A stretch of DNA of 64,000 nt from an uncultured Latescibacterota bacterium (GTDB lineage Bacteria > Latescibacterota > UBA2968). Of this stretch, positions 36,215 through 44,513 are shown piece by piece; the stretch's first letter is position 1; each line of letters opens with the position of its first letter. The notes under the pieces were generated by a model. The model worked only from the letters and a program-made list of their open reading frames with translations. It did no database searches and had not been told where the DNA came from. The DNA lies in assembly GCA_958295785.1 (NCBI GenBank), contig OY282377.1, forward strand, positions 2,060,394 to 2,124,393, given 5' to 3'. Made by a program: the position numbers and the translations under genes.

Positions 36215-37363
36215 TTATTTTTTTTCTGCAAGTCGCCGCATCGTTGCCGCGTGGCTCATCCCCTCGGCCCGCAGGCGTTTGTACGCGGCTTCATCCATGC
36301 CTTTGGGATTGAGAAATGCGCGGATATCGTATCGCCCGGGTATGAAGGGCAGTTTGCCTTCTTCAATCATCAATCGCAGTGGATCGTCCATTTCCTCGAG
36401 CGGCATGTGGACAACCCGATGCCGCCGAGCAGATTCAAATAGGGCCATCATAATCTCCACGGTGGCGCGTGCTTTGCGGCCCGAAGCGCGGTGTTCCTCG
36501 CCGCCTTCCAACCACGCGATCAATTCGCGCACAGACGCGGCATTGGTCTCGCCGCCGATAGCGCGATAGGTTTCATCGGTTGCAATATCCACCTCTTCCC
36601 ATCCCTTGCTCGCGGCATTGAACAGGCGCACCGCGTTCTCGGTGACATCCATCATGCCCTCCGTGCCGCGAATCTGGAAATGCCCCGCGTTTTCCCTCGG
36701 CCGATTCAGATCCGATTGGATCAAAGCCTGCGCGCCATTTTCAAACGCGATCAACCCCATACACGCATCCTCGATTGGCGTATCGCGTTCAAACCGCTCG
36801 GTCTGCCGCTCCACAGCGCCCATCACCCACTCGGTTTCGGGATCGTCCAGCACAAAGCGAATGCCATCTATCGTATGCGTCGCCCAGTTGATCAAGCCCT
36901 GCGCGACCTGCCCTTGCACCATCGCGGCATCGCCGATCACCTTTTCGCGCATCAGTGCCCGCGCCTTTTCCCAACCGAGCGTAAAGCGACGCTGGTGGCT
37001 GATCACCAGTTTCGCGCCATTTTTCTCACATGCCTCCAGCATGCGGTCGGCCTCGCCTAGGCCAATGGCCATGGGTTTTTCGCAAATAATGCCCGGCACC
37101 CCGCCATTCGCCGCGCCTATCGTGCAATCGGGATGGAGCAAATGCCATGTGCAAACACTGGCGATATCGAGAGTTTCCCTCGCCACCATTTCGTCCAGCG
37201 AAGCGTAGGCATTGGGAATGCCAAACTCCTCGCAAAATCGCGCCCGCGCAAAGGGATGGGGATCGGCAACGGCCACCATCTCCGCATTGGCAACGCGCAA
37301 ATACCCTTCGGCGTGACTGCGCGCAATTGAACCACATCCGATAATGCCGACTCTGTAATTCAT
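36215..37363 (-). CDS. Gfo/Idh/MocA family oxidoreductase
   Basis: This 382-residue protein has the NAD(P)-binding start VGIIGCGSIARSHAEGY and the family E-K-P motif (IICEKPMA, about 92-99), in which the lysine is catalytic. The C-terminal dehydrogenase domain includes GLINWATHTIDGIRFVL, with the H-x-x-D-like active-site segment, and FENGAQALIQSDLNRP. Members oxidise or epimerise sugars and cyclitols, but no substrate can be assigned. The C-terminus has a basic helical extension (about 350-382). It is the last gene of the minus-strand catabolic neighbourhood. Confidence 0.92.
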   Translation of the reverse strand: MNYRVGIIGCGSIARSHAEGYLRVANAEMVAVADPHPFARARFCEEFGIPNAYASLDEMVARETLDIASVCTWHLLHPDCTIGAANGGVPGIICEKPMAIGLGEADRMLEACEKNGAKLVISHQRRFTLGWEKARALMREKVIGDAAMVQGQVAQGLINWATHTIDGIRFVLDDPETEWVMGAVERQTERFERDTPIEDACMGLIAFENGAQALIQSDLNRPRENAGHFQIRGTEGMMDVTENAVRLFNAASKGWEEVDIATDETYRAIGGETNAASVRELIAWLEGGEEHRASGRKARATVEIMMALFESARRHRVVHMPLEEMDDPLRLMIEEGKLPFIPGRYDIRAFLNPKGMDEAAYKRLRAEGMSHAATMRRLAEKK

Positions 37364-37381
37364 GAGAATACTCCGGTGATC

Positions 37382-37417
37382 AGTGGTTAGTGGTCAGTGG
37401 TTAGTGGTTAGTGGTTA
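37382..37417. repeat. Tandem AGTGGTTAGTGG minisatellite
   Basis: Units of AGTGGTTAGTGG-type sequence repeat about three to four times upstream of the Gfo/Idh start. Related GGTCAGTGG and CAGCGGTCAG blocks occur near 22290, 25335, 44430 and 44470. Confidence 0.6.
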
Positions 37418-37459
37418 TACCAATTTGATTTATGGCTGTTAGGATTTTTAAGACAACTT

Positions 37460-38494
37460 CTAAGGACTAGGGCCTTTCAACCAGTCCTCCAACCACGCGC
37501 TGGGATCCTCCGCATCTGCACATTCGCGCAGGACTTCAACGGTCGCTTTCAAATCGTCACCGCACGCGATATAAACGCGGGCAAACACATCGGCGCGTTC
37601 CCGATAGACCCGATACAGGGCCATCCGCGCATTGTTGAGTTTCCACGAGGGAAAACGGGCATAGAGATCGGTCTTGAGCGGCAGGGTGTGAAATTCTGTG
37701 CGTCCCGCCTCGAAAATCTGTTGGCGCAGGGTTGATTTGCGGGGCGAATGGGATTGATACAGCGATTGGAGGCGGGAAGCAATGTCGCGCATAAATTTGC
37801 GAAAGATAACGCGGTCTGCGCGCTCATCCAGCACCTGACGCACGGCTTGGGCATCGGCGCCGCATTCGCGTTGCAACCACATCAGCGCGCCAGTCTCGCC
37901 GACAAAACTCGCGAGGCCCTCGTTGAACGCGACATCGCCTTTGATCCACACGGTGGCATGCGTCAATTCGTGAATGATGAGGTCCGCCAAATCGCCTTCG
38001 GAATAGCGCAACATCGGGCTGACAACCGGATCGGAAAACCACCCTAAGGTGCTATACGCGCTCACCGGGCGCAAATAAGTGTCATAGCCCTCGGCGATGT
38101 ACTTATCGCGAGCTTGTTCGGCTGTTGCGCGATCAAAATACCCGCGATAGGGCACCGTGCCCACTATCGGATACGACCATTCGAGCGGTTCGAGGCGATC
38201 TTGCGGACAAACGACGAGGTTCCACGACACCGGGCCGCGCCCGATATCGACATACGCGGTGTAATTTTGCGAGGGATTCAGGCCGATTTCGCGCTGTGCA
38301 AATTCGCGGATGGCCTGTACGAGCTCCAATTTTGCGCGCTGATCGGGCGAGAGCGCGTCTCCTTGCAGCACCGCGTCAATGGGTTTTGCCTTCCACAGAA
38401 GCGCGATCTGGCCTTTGGCCAACTGGTAGAGATACCCGACCTCAAAGCGGATGCCGAGAACGAGAAGCAACAGACAGATAGATCGCCAAATCAT
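37460..38494 (-). CDS. Putative aminopeptidase (PF10023-type)
   Basis: This 344-residue protein matches the predicted aminopeptidase family PF10023. The N-terminal helix (about 4-25) anchors it in the membrane or serves as a signal. Family motifs are GYFDRATAEQARDKYIAEGYDTYLRPVSAYSTLGWF (quoted in part: GYFDRATAEQAR and AYSTLGWFSDPVVS), and the zinc motif HELTH in LIIHELTHATVW, with FNEGLASFVGETGA carrying the third ligand. The catalytic domain probably faces the periplasm. It lies 10 bases after the sugar isomerase gene, on the same strand. Confidence 0.87.
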   Translation of the reverse strand: MIWRSICLLLLVLGIRFEVGYLYQLAKGQIALLWKAKPIDAVLQGDALSPDQRAKLELVQAIREFAQREIGLNPSQNYTAYVDIGRGPVSWNLVVCPQDRLEPLEWSYPIVGTVPYRGYFDRATAEQARDKYIAEGYDTYLRPVSAYSTLGWFSDPVVSPMLRYSEGDLADLIIHELTHATVWIKGDVAFNEGLASFVGETGALMWLQRECGADAQAVRQVLDERADRVIFRKFMRDIASRLQSLYQSHSPRKSTLRQQIFEAGRTEFHTLPLKTDLYARFPSWKLNNARMALYRVYRERADVFARVYIACGDDLKATVEVLRECADAEDPSAWLEDWLKGPSP

Positions 38495-38504
38495 AGTGCT
38501 CGCG

Positions 38505-39362
38505 TCACGCTAAATCGGCGGCTTGCCACGCCTTGTCCAGCGCGTCGTGGGTGGTTTGCACCGCGTCTTGCGCGGCCATTTCCCGCACGGACTGGCTAAA
38601 CGGCTCGGGCGATACCGGGCCGTCATAGTCCAGTTTTTTCAGCGCTTTCAAAAATCCGACCAGATCGATCACGCCGGTTTCGCCCGGCAAAGCGCGCTTG
38701 TTGTCGATCTGATCCGCCACATCCACGCCTGCGGGCGCGTCATTGACGTGAACGTGAACCACATCCTCAGCGGTCAGCGCCATCAGATCGGATACCGTGC
38801 CCAAACCCGTGTACCAATGCCAGCAATCGAGCAACAAGCCCACATTGCCCGTGCCAATGGCATGGGCGAGGCCGAGCATGCCATCCATTGAGTGAATAAA
38901 CCCGTAGGGCTTATCGACCCGCAGGGTGCGCGGCCCGATAAATTCCAGGCCCAACCGGCAGCCATGCGCGTCCAAAATTTCGGCAATCGGTTTGAAGCGT
39001 TCGATGTGCCACTTGAAATTGTCGCCAAATTTGCGGTCTTCAGACGCAGAAGGCAACCACTGGGCAACCCGAGTCGCGCCCACGGCGGCCCCCGCAGCGG
39101 CAAGACCGGGCAACCGCGCCAAGTCCGCGTCGTATTCGGCGTCATCGCCGCGCCAATTGATGGGCAAGCCCCATGTGCCAGGCCTCAAATCGGCTTCGGC
39201 AAACAGCCCTTTCACACGCGCCGCGCCATGTGCATCGACCAGAGAAGCGATCTCTTGGATATTGACATCGACCCCCTGAAATCCAGCGCGTTTGGCATAG
39301 CCGATCAATTCCTCAATACTTCCGCGTACGCCGAGCGCGCCCGCAGTCAAACTTTTGAACAT
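38505..39362 (-). CDS. Sugar phosphate isomerase/epimerase (AP endonuclease 2-like TIM barrel)
   Basis: The start ATG at 39362 follows GAGGAGGAACA, giving 285 residues. The xylose isomerase-like barrel is clear: SIEELIGYAKRAGFQGVDVN, GCRLGLEFIGPRTL (metal-ligand glutamate), NVGLLLDCWHWYTG (aspartate and histidine), and DVVHVHVNDAPAG. The last part ends with FLKALKKLDYDGPVSPEPF, typical of the inosose or hydroxypyruvate isomerase branch. It isomerises a ketose or cyclitol of unknown identity. It is likely part of the same pathway as the Gfo/Idh and enolase-superfamily enzymes nearby. Confidence 0.9.
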   Translation of the reverse strand: MFKSLTAGALGVRGSIEELIGYAKRAGFQGVDVNIQEIASLVDAHGAARVKGLFAEADLRPGTWGLPINWRGDDAEYDADLARLPGLAAAGAAVGATRVAQWLPSASEDRKFGDNFKWHIERFKPIAEILDAHGCRLGLEFIGPRTLRVDKPYGFIHSMDGMLGLAHAIGTGNVGLLLDCWHWYTGLGTVSDLMALTAEDVVHVHVNDAPAGVDVADQIDNKRALPGETGVIDLVGFLKALKKLDYDGPVSPEPFSQSVREMAAQDAVQTTHDALDKAWQAADLA

Positions 39363-39410
39363 CGCGTGTTCCTCCTCATGGTTTGGATATTTTTTACCCA
39401 CAAAAGGCAA

Positions 39411-39486
39411 ATCTACTCACCTATTCGGGCGGGCACAGGGGCCACGCCCCTACGATTGCCTTTCATCCCGAAAATCCTGATTCAGA
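39411..39486. repeat. Family A palindromic repeat with TATTCG block
   Basis: The gap reads CACCTATTCGGGCGGGCACA followed by GGGGCCACGCCCCTACG, a copy of the window-wide family A palindrome in minus orientation. Confidence 0.65.
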
Positions 39487-40578
39487 TTAAATATTGACCC
39501 TGTGTTTCTCGACCATCTCGGCATTCAATTCGACGCCGAGGCCCGGGCGGTTGTCGATGCGAATGCGGCCATTGACGATCTCCTCTGGCGGAATGGTCAA
39601 ATCCTTTCGCCACGGCACCTCGCCCCAGCCGTATTCCAAAATGAGAAACTCCGGCAAAGACGCCATTGCATGCACGCCCGCCGCGATCACCACGGGGCCA
39701 AAGGGGCCGTGTGGCGCGGTGGGAAGGCCCCAGGCGTGGAGCATATCCCCTATTTTTTTCAATTCGCCGATGCCGCCCACGACCGTCACGTCGGGCATGG
39801 GAATATCCATACTGAGATTTTCCACCACCTCGACCCACTCCCCGCGCATGCCGCGCTGCTCGCCCCCCGCAATGGTCAACCCGCACTGCGCTTTGACCGC
39901 GAGACAGTTTTCAAGGCTCTTTTCGGACGTGGGTTGCTCAAACCAGAAGAGATCGAGCGCGCGCAATTCATCGGCGACTTCGAGCGCGCCGCGCACAGTG
40001 AAGCGGTTGTGGCAATCCACGAGCAGATCGACAGTTGGGCCAATCGCTTCCCGCACCGCCCGCATGCAGGCGATTCCCACGGCAGCGTCTTTGGCGCTGT
40101 TCGCAACGGGCAGGCCGTCAAACGGAGCCAGCTTGACCGCGTCGAATCCCCGCGCCACCGCGGCTTCGGCATTTTTGGCAAATCCACTGGGCGATCGGTC
40201 TGTCGTCGCCCTGTTGATATTGGCGTACAGGCGAATTTCGTCTCGGCACGCGCCGCCCAAAAGCGCGTGGACAGGCGCGTTGAGCGACTTGCCCAGAATG
40301 TCCCACAGGGCTTGTTCCAATGCACCGAGCGCGTACAACTCGGCCTTTGTGCGCGCCACCTGTGTGTAGTTCGACACAATGGCCTCAATTTTTCTCGGAT
40401 CGCGTCCTGTAACGGCTTCGCCGAGGTCGCGCAAAGCCGACAGTTGCGCCGCGTAATTTTTCCCCGAACGCATCTCGCCCAGCCCGCGAATACCCGCATC
40501 GGTGAGCACATGCACAAACACCCAGTCTCCGCGGTGGTTGACGTGTACTGCGTCAAATTCAATACCCGTGATTTTCAT
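39487..40578 (-). CDS. Mandelate racemase/muconate lactonizing (enolase superfamily) dehydratase
   Basis: This 363-residue protein starts at an ATG behind CGAGGAGCG. It has the enolase-superfamily capping domain and barrel: AVKLAPFDG, metal ligands in LLVDCHNRF, FWFEQPTSE and IAGGEQRG, and the general base region TAPHGPFGPV with histidine. This arrangement suits acid-sugar dehydratases of the galactonate/mannonate branch. Substrate is not determined. It is preceded by the DUF6785 gene 17 bases upstream, so both are probably in one operon. Confidence 0.92.
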   Translation of the reverse strand: MKITGIEFDAVHVNHRGDWVFVHVLTDAGIRGLGEMRSGKNYAAQLSALRDLGEAVTGRDPRKIEAIVSNYTQVARTKAELYALGALEQALWDILGKSLNAPVHALLGGACRDEIRLYANINRATTDRSPSGFAKNAEAAVARGFDAVKLAPFDGLPVANSAKDAAVGIACMRAVREAIGPTVDLLVDCHNRFTVRGALEVADELRALDLFWFEQPTSEKSLENCLAVKAQCGLTIAGGEQRGMRGEWVEVVENLSMDIPMPDVTVVGGIGELKKIGDMLHAWGLPTAPHGPFGPVVIAAGVHAMASLPEFLILEYGWGEVPWRKDLTIPPEEIVNGRIRIDNRPGLGVELNAEMVEKHRVNI

Positions 40579-40595
40579 GAAACGCTCCTCGTGAT

Positions 40596-42548
40596 CTAAT
40601 CCGAAAATGGAATGCTATGCCCCTGCCCGGGGAACCAAATCATATCCACGACAAACGAAATGCCGGCACCGACAAAATGCCCCATGATGAGGCCAATAAA
40701 AAAGGGCCGACCCGTGCGATAGGCGCGAATGCCGCCGATTCGCAACACAATGGACTTGATCGCCCACGCGAGAAAAATGGCAAAAATGACATTTCGCACC
40801 GGATACACCGGCCCGGCCGCAAACCCAATCGGATGGAGCGGCCACCGCGAAACCCGGTAGCGCAAGAGCATAAAAAGCAACGTTACCACCGCGCCAATTC
40901 CCATATACATGATGGGCAACCACTGCACGGAAAAGGGGTCTTTCGACTTTTTGACCAGATTATCCCAGGGATACCGCGCGAGGCCCCCGTGAAAAATCCC
41001 GCCGTAATTTGCAGCGCCGTTCACATAACCCATGTAAATCGTATAGATAAATGTCGCCAACACCCCAGCGGCCATTGCCAGCACAATGGGGACGATCAAC
41101 CGCCTCTGATTGACGCGGATGGTGTCGTAGAGTTTCACGGAATGGGCGAGCGCGGGCATGATGGTGGTTTTGGTATCGCTGCACCACGAATACGAAAGCG
41201 CGATGGAAACCTGCGTTTGTTGCGAAAGCACATCAGACCCCATCACAAACATGGCAAAGGGCTGCGGCATTAAGGGGGCGCGAATGGAGATCAAGCCGGT
41301 TTCGGCGATCACCCGCGTGATTCCGAGGTACATCACCAGCGCGCCGAACAGAAAAATCGGGATATACTTAAACGCCATGCCGGTTGCCAAATGCCAGACA
41401 AACAGGTATGTCGAACAAGCGATAAGCCCAAAAACCGCCGTGCGATAGGACACGATCTCGCCGGAATCGTCGACCGATTCGTCGCGGTAAAACGCCTTGC
41501 GCCACACGTCTCGCAAGTGCCCACGCGCCATCCAAAATCCCACGAGCACCACTGCGATAAACGCGCCCATAGATTGCGCGCCCATTGCCAGCGGCCCGGT
41601 GGAATACTCCTCGTCGGCACCGGCCTTTAGGCCAAAGCGGTTAAAAAAGCCATTTTCCAAATTGGTCAGCACATTGAACACCCACAGGCTCAGCGAAATA
41701 TCCAAATTGATAAAATAGCCAAAGCCTATGACCATCAGATACAGGCGCACGGGAATGGCGGGAAACTCGCGCCCAAATTTGATCGCTGTAAAACGCCAGG
41801 GAATCGTCGGAAAGGTGGGGCTAAAATAGGAAATGACATTCCAGAGGATGATGAACAGCGTGAGGCAAAACCCGGCCCAGAACAGCGGGTTGTTCATGAT
41901 GGGACTGGCAAAAAAGCCCTGTCGGTCGTCCTTTTCCATCACCGCCAACGGCATTTCCATCAGCGGATAGTCGATGCGCTCGTGCTCGATCCACTGCTTC
42001 CGCAGAATGACCATTAAGAACAGGCAACAGCCGTAAAAGGCCGCAATTACGCTCATCCACCAGAACACGGGCACAACCCACACATCCCACGGCACGGAAA
42101 CCCCGCGTGGCAACCCTTCAAAAAACCACCGCAAAGGCTCGCCCGCAGGCAGGACAGACCACTCGGGCAAATAGGGTTCACAATAGGTGGCCCATTGATT
42201 CTCGGGCGTTGCCAGATAGTGCGGCACGGTAAAATTGGCGATCAATTTTCCGACAAAGTACGTGGGCATGGTCGCGCCGATCAACGCCATCGTGAACATG
42301 ACAATCAGCTCACCCCTGCTCAACTTGAGCGGGCGCATGAGCAACAGCGCGATGAGCACAATGGGAAAAACCGCGGCGACTGAAAGATGGTTTTGATCCA
42401 GCCTCGTGGTGTGCAAAATAAATCGCGCGTACGACCCGGCAACTGTCGCCATCACCGTGAGAAACGCGCCCAAAACGAGCGCGCGAACCGTCACAGCCGG
42501 TCGGACATCGGCATTTTCAGATGCGACCTCTTCTCGTGCGAAAGCCAC
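40596..42548 (-). CDS. DUF6785-type multi-pass membrane protein
   Basis: I place the start at GTG 42548 (GAAAGG 6 bases upstream), giving 650 residues. An in-frame TTG at 42776 is actually the promoter -35 box. At least 12 hydrophobic helices are visible, for example ALVLGAFLTVMATVAGSYARF, written in part as ALVLGAFLTVMATVA, plus VFPIVLIALLLMRPL, VPVFWWMSVIAAFYGCCLF and LAWAIKSIVLRIGG. The pattern matches large membrane proteins annotated as DUF6785/DUF6784, common in Poribacteria-like genomes and distantly like oligopeptide transporters. A role in importing substrates for the neighbouring sugar-acid enzymes is inferred from position only. Its 190-base leader is structured. Confidence 0.75.
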   Translation of the reverse strand: MAFAREEVASENADVRPAVTVRALVLGAFLTVMATVAGSYARFILHTTRLDQNHLSVAAVFPIVLIALLLMRPLKLSRGELIVMFTMALIGATMPTYFVGKLIANFTVPHYLATPENQWATYCEPYLPEWSVLPAGEPLRWFFEGLPRGVSVPWDVWVVPVFWWMSVIAAFYGCCLFLMVILRKQWIEHERIDYPLMEMPLAVMEKDDRQGFFASPIMNNPLFWAGFCLTLFIILWNVISYFSPTFPTIPWRFTAIKFGREFPAIPVRLYLMVIGFGYFINLDISLSLWVFNVLTNLENGFFNRFGLKAGADEEYSTGPLAMGAQSMGAFIAVVLVGFWMARGHLRDVWRKAFYRDESVDDSGEIVSYRTAVFGLIACSTYLFVWHLATGMAFKYIPIFLFGALVMYLGITRVIAETGLISIRAPLMPQPFAMFVMGSDVLSQQTQVSIALSYSWCSDTKTTIMPALAHSVKLYDTIRVNQRRLIVPIVLAMAAGVLATFIYTIYMGYVNGAANYGGIFHGGLARYPWDNLVKKSKDPFSVQWLPIMYMGIGAVVTLLFMLLRYRVSRWPLHPIGFAAGPVYPVRNVIFAIFLAWAIKSIVLRIGGIRAYRTGRPFFIGLIMGHFVGAGISFVVDMIWFPGQGHSIPFSD

Positions 42549-42740
42549 GCGAAACCTTTCGATCAAATAAACCCCAAGGGCGATCCCCGCTCCGTCCCAA
42601 CCCTCGTGGGCATTGGAAGCAGTGCATTGACCACCATAAAAACGCCCTTCTCCCGGTTCAGTGACCCCAACACAGGGATTCCTACTTGGGAGAAGGGCAC
42701 ATGACCTCGGGTCACCCTTTGCCCGAGACCATAAATTTTG
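42549..42740 (-). promoter_or_regulatory. Structured 5' leader with alternative hairpins
   Basis: Between the promoter and the GTG start, the minus-strand RNA can form CTCGGG/CCCGAG (42727-42706) and a terminator-like stem (42698-42644). Alternatively AAGGG-TGACC (42719-42710, as CCCTT/GGTCA on the plus strand) can pair with GGTCA and CCCTT at 42706-42693, which would break the terminator. This looks like an attenuator or riboswitch-type switch, but no known class is recognised. Confidence 0.5.
42644..42698 (-). terminator. Attenuator-like terminator in the leader
   Basis: GCCCTTCTCCC and GGGAGAAGGGC form an 11-base perfect stem around a 33-base loop, followed on the minus strand by GTTTTTAT. 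It lies about 95 bases before the membrane protein start. Confidence 0.6.
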
Positions 42741-42746
42741 GTTGCA

Positions 42747-42776
42747 AATATCGTTATATTTACAATGTCGTGTCAA
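42747..42776 (-). promoter_or_regulatory. Sigma-70-like promoter for the leader
   Basis: On the minus strand TTGACA (42776-42771) is followed after 18 bases by GATATT (42752-42747), a four-of-six match to TATAAT. It lies just downstream of the MNT gene stop. Confidence 0.5.
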
Positions 42777-42788
42777 GTAAAAATTTAT

Positions 42789-43115
42789 TCAAGGGGCCGT
42801 TCCCTCTTGTAAAACCACGTATTCGCGCTCAATTTCGCGGTGGAAACGCGCGGGCAGTTTCGCCCAGTCGCGTGCGTCCATGAGAAATGGGATGGTCGAT
42901 GCCGTGAACGCCTCTTTGAAGGCCATCAGTTGATCAATGGAAATGGCCTCGAGGGTTGGGCTACGCAAGGCCAAATCGAGGTCGCTGCCCGGATGGCTGG
43001 TGCCATCGACCCTGCTGCCGTAGGCCCACACCGCAATGCCGGGCAAATGTTCTTGCAACAGGCTCTCGATCTGCTTTCTGTGCCTCGGCAACATGTTCAA
43101 CTGATCCGTCCTCAT
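42789..43115 (-). CDS. MNT-type nucleotidyltransferase
   Basis: The start ATG at 43115 has TTGGAG 6 bases upstream, giving 108 residues. The minimal nucleotidyltransferase signature is AVWAYGSRVDGTSHPGSDLDLAL, quoted in part as YGSRVDGTSHPGSDLDLAL, with the G-S and D-x-D metal-binding residues intact. Such proteins pair with HEPN partners as toxin-antitoxin or substrate-binding modules. In HEPN-MNT pairs, MntA-like enzymes inactivate the HEPN RNase by adding AMP. The gene overlaps the upstream HEPN-like frame by about 155 bases, which is unusual and reflects damage in the partner. Confidence 0.82.
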   Translation of the reverse strand: MRTDQLNMLPRHRKQIESLLQEHLPGIAVWAYGSRVDGTSHPGSDLDLALRSPTLEAISIDQLMAFKEAFTASTIPFLMDARDWAKLPARFHREIEREYVVLQEGTAP

Positions 43116-43413
43116 AATCCGCTCCAATAATATTCGCGAGTTCTTTGGCGGCGGCGATCAACCCGTGCTTGGTAGCGTGTCGAAAAATGTCTCTGAAGTT
43201 GAGGCGGTCGGCCTGACGGTTGGAGGCGAAATAGGGTCGCAACCGTTTTTTCAGCAAGTTGCTGCACTGCTCCAAGACGATTTCAAATTCCTGGACGCAG
43301 GCAGCGCGGTAGATGTCGTAGATGATCTCGTCCGAATCCTGCTGCTGTATCTCCTCAAACGCAACGATCAGCGTTTGTATGCACCGGTTGAGGTAGTCCG
43401 TGTTGATGTTCAT
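42961..43413 (-). pseudogene. HEPN-like (HI0074 family) gene lacking its C-terminal half
   Basis: The frame from ATG 43413 encodes MNINTDYLNRCIQTLIVAFE, YDIYRAACVQEFEIVLEQC, LLKKRLRPYFASNRQADRL and FRHATKHGLI, a close match to the N-terminal 85 residues of HI0074-type partners. The conserved remainder, which contains the R-x4-6-H RNase motif (usually RDNRNxTAH), is missing. After AAAKELANII the frame simply runs into the MNT gene in another phase until 42961. The protein therefore should be inactive as an RNase. No convincing Shine-Dalgarno is seen. Confidence 0.7.
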
Positions 43414-43451
43414 TGTCAGCATTTTTAATTGTGGCTGGATATCGCCTGACG

Positions 43452-44396
43452 TCAATACCCCTTTTGTTTGTCGATCACACTGAGCATATCTTCGCCCTTT
43501 CTGAAACGCCGCAAGTTCTCGCAAAACAGGTTCACGGTGCGGTCTTGTCTGTTGGGCGACCCGCCTGCGGTATGCGGCGTGACAATGACATTGGGCATGC
43601 GCCACAGCGGATGATCGTCTGGCAATGGCTCTTGGGGCGTCACATCCAACCCCGCGCCTGCGATTTGTCCATTTTCCAATGCCGCGAGCAGCGCGCCTTC
43701 ATCGACGATTTTGCCCCGCGTGACATTGATCAAAAGCGCGTGCGGCTGCATCTTGCCAAAAGCCACGCGGTCGAAAAGCCCGTGCGTTTCTTTTGTCAAA
43801 GGGCAGCAGACCACCACGATGTCGGATGCGGATAACAGATCGCAAAAGCGATCCATGGGCCAGCAGGCCGACACGCAATCGGGCACATCGACCGATTCTG
43901 CATCCACAGCGATAATTTTCATGCCAAACGCATGCGCCCGCACGGCCACATGTTGCCCGGTGCCGCCCAATCCCACAATGCCCATAGTTTTGTCGATCAA
44001 TTCCCACGATGCGTGGCGAATGGGCATGCGCTCGTTCCAATCGGATGTTCTGATCGCACGCGCAATGCCTCGGGTCAATCCGAGCAAAAGGGCCATCGCG
44101 TGTTCGGACAGGTGAACGCCCACTGTGCCCTTCGCGCTGGTCAAGAGGACCTCGCTGTGGACAAATTCGGGATACATCATCCCATCCACACCCGCGCCCC
44201 ATGTTTGCACCCACTTCAGGCGTTCGGCGCGTTTGAACATCTCGCGGCTCATGCCCCCAAAAATGATGTCAATTTCGGGCATCACCGCCAGCGCATCGTC
44301 CCGCGAAGTGGGGATGATCAGGTCGATATCCGCAAACGCGGATCGAATTTGCGCGATGTGGTGATCGTCTAAGCGATCATTGATCAAAACTTTCAC
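43452..44396 (-). CDS. D-isomer-specific 2-hydroxyacid dehydrogenase
   Basis: The start is GTG 44396, 5 bases after AGGAGG, giving 314 residues. A longer in-frame reading lacks such a site. The Rossmann motif is GIVGLGGTGQHVAV, with catalytic residues in NVTRGKIVDEGAL (arginine), the AGAGLDVTPQEPLP glutamate and the histidine of VIVTPHTAGG. The family reduces 2-keto acids such as glyoxylate or hydroxypyruvate with NAD(P)H. It would fit downstream of the keto-deoxy sugar acid steps encoded nearby. No operon partner overlaps it. Confidence 0.9.
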   Translation of the reverse strand: MKVLINDRLDDHHIAQIRSAFADIDLIIPTSRDDALAVMPEIDIIFGGMSREMFKRAERLKWVQTWGAGVDGMMYPEFVHSEVLLTSAKGTVGVHLSEHAMALLLGLTRGIARAIRTSDWNERMPIRHASWELIDKTMGIVGLGGTGQHVAVRAHAFGMKIIAVDAESVDVPDCVSACWPMDRFCDLLSASDIVVVCCPLTKETHGLFDRVAFGKMQPHALLINVTRGKIVDEGALLAALENGQIAGAGLDVTPQEPLPDDHPLWRMPNVIVTPHTAGGSPNRQDRTVNLFCENLRRFRKGEDMLSVIDKQKGY

Positions 44397-44513
44397 GACA
44401 ACCTCCTGGTGAATCACCAGTGAATCAGCGGTCAGTACAGGCATCGCCTTGGGGCGGATGGGCGGGGACTGACCACTGATTTTGGGGCGGGGTTTGTCTA
44501 TTCGTTGATTCGT
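44397..44513. repeat. Short intergenic repeats
   Basis: Contains CAGCGGTCAGTAC and GACTGACCACTGA blocks and three TTCGTCTATTCG-like units (44497-44527, running into the 3' end of the next gene). No gene is supported. Confidence 0.5.

Noticed and set aside
39502-40599. Plus-strand open frame of 365 codons
   Set aside because: It is antisense to the enolase-superfamily gene, which carries all metal-ligand motifs.
42549-42776. N-terminal extension of the DUF6785 protein starting at TTG 42776
   Set aside because: The TTG is the promoter -35 box TTGACA, the extension has no family-like sequence, and it would translate through the terminator-like stem.
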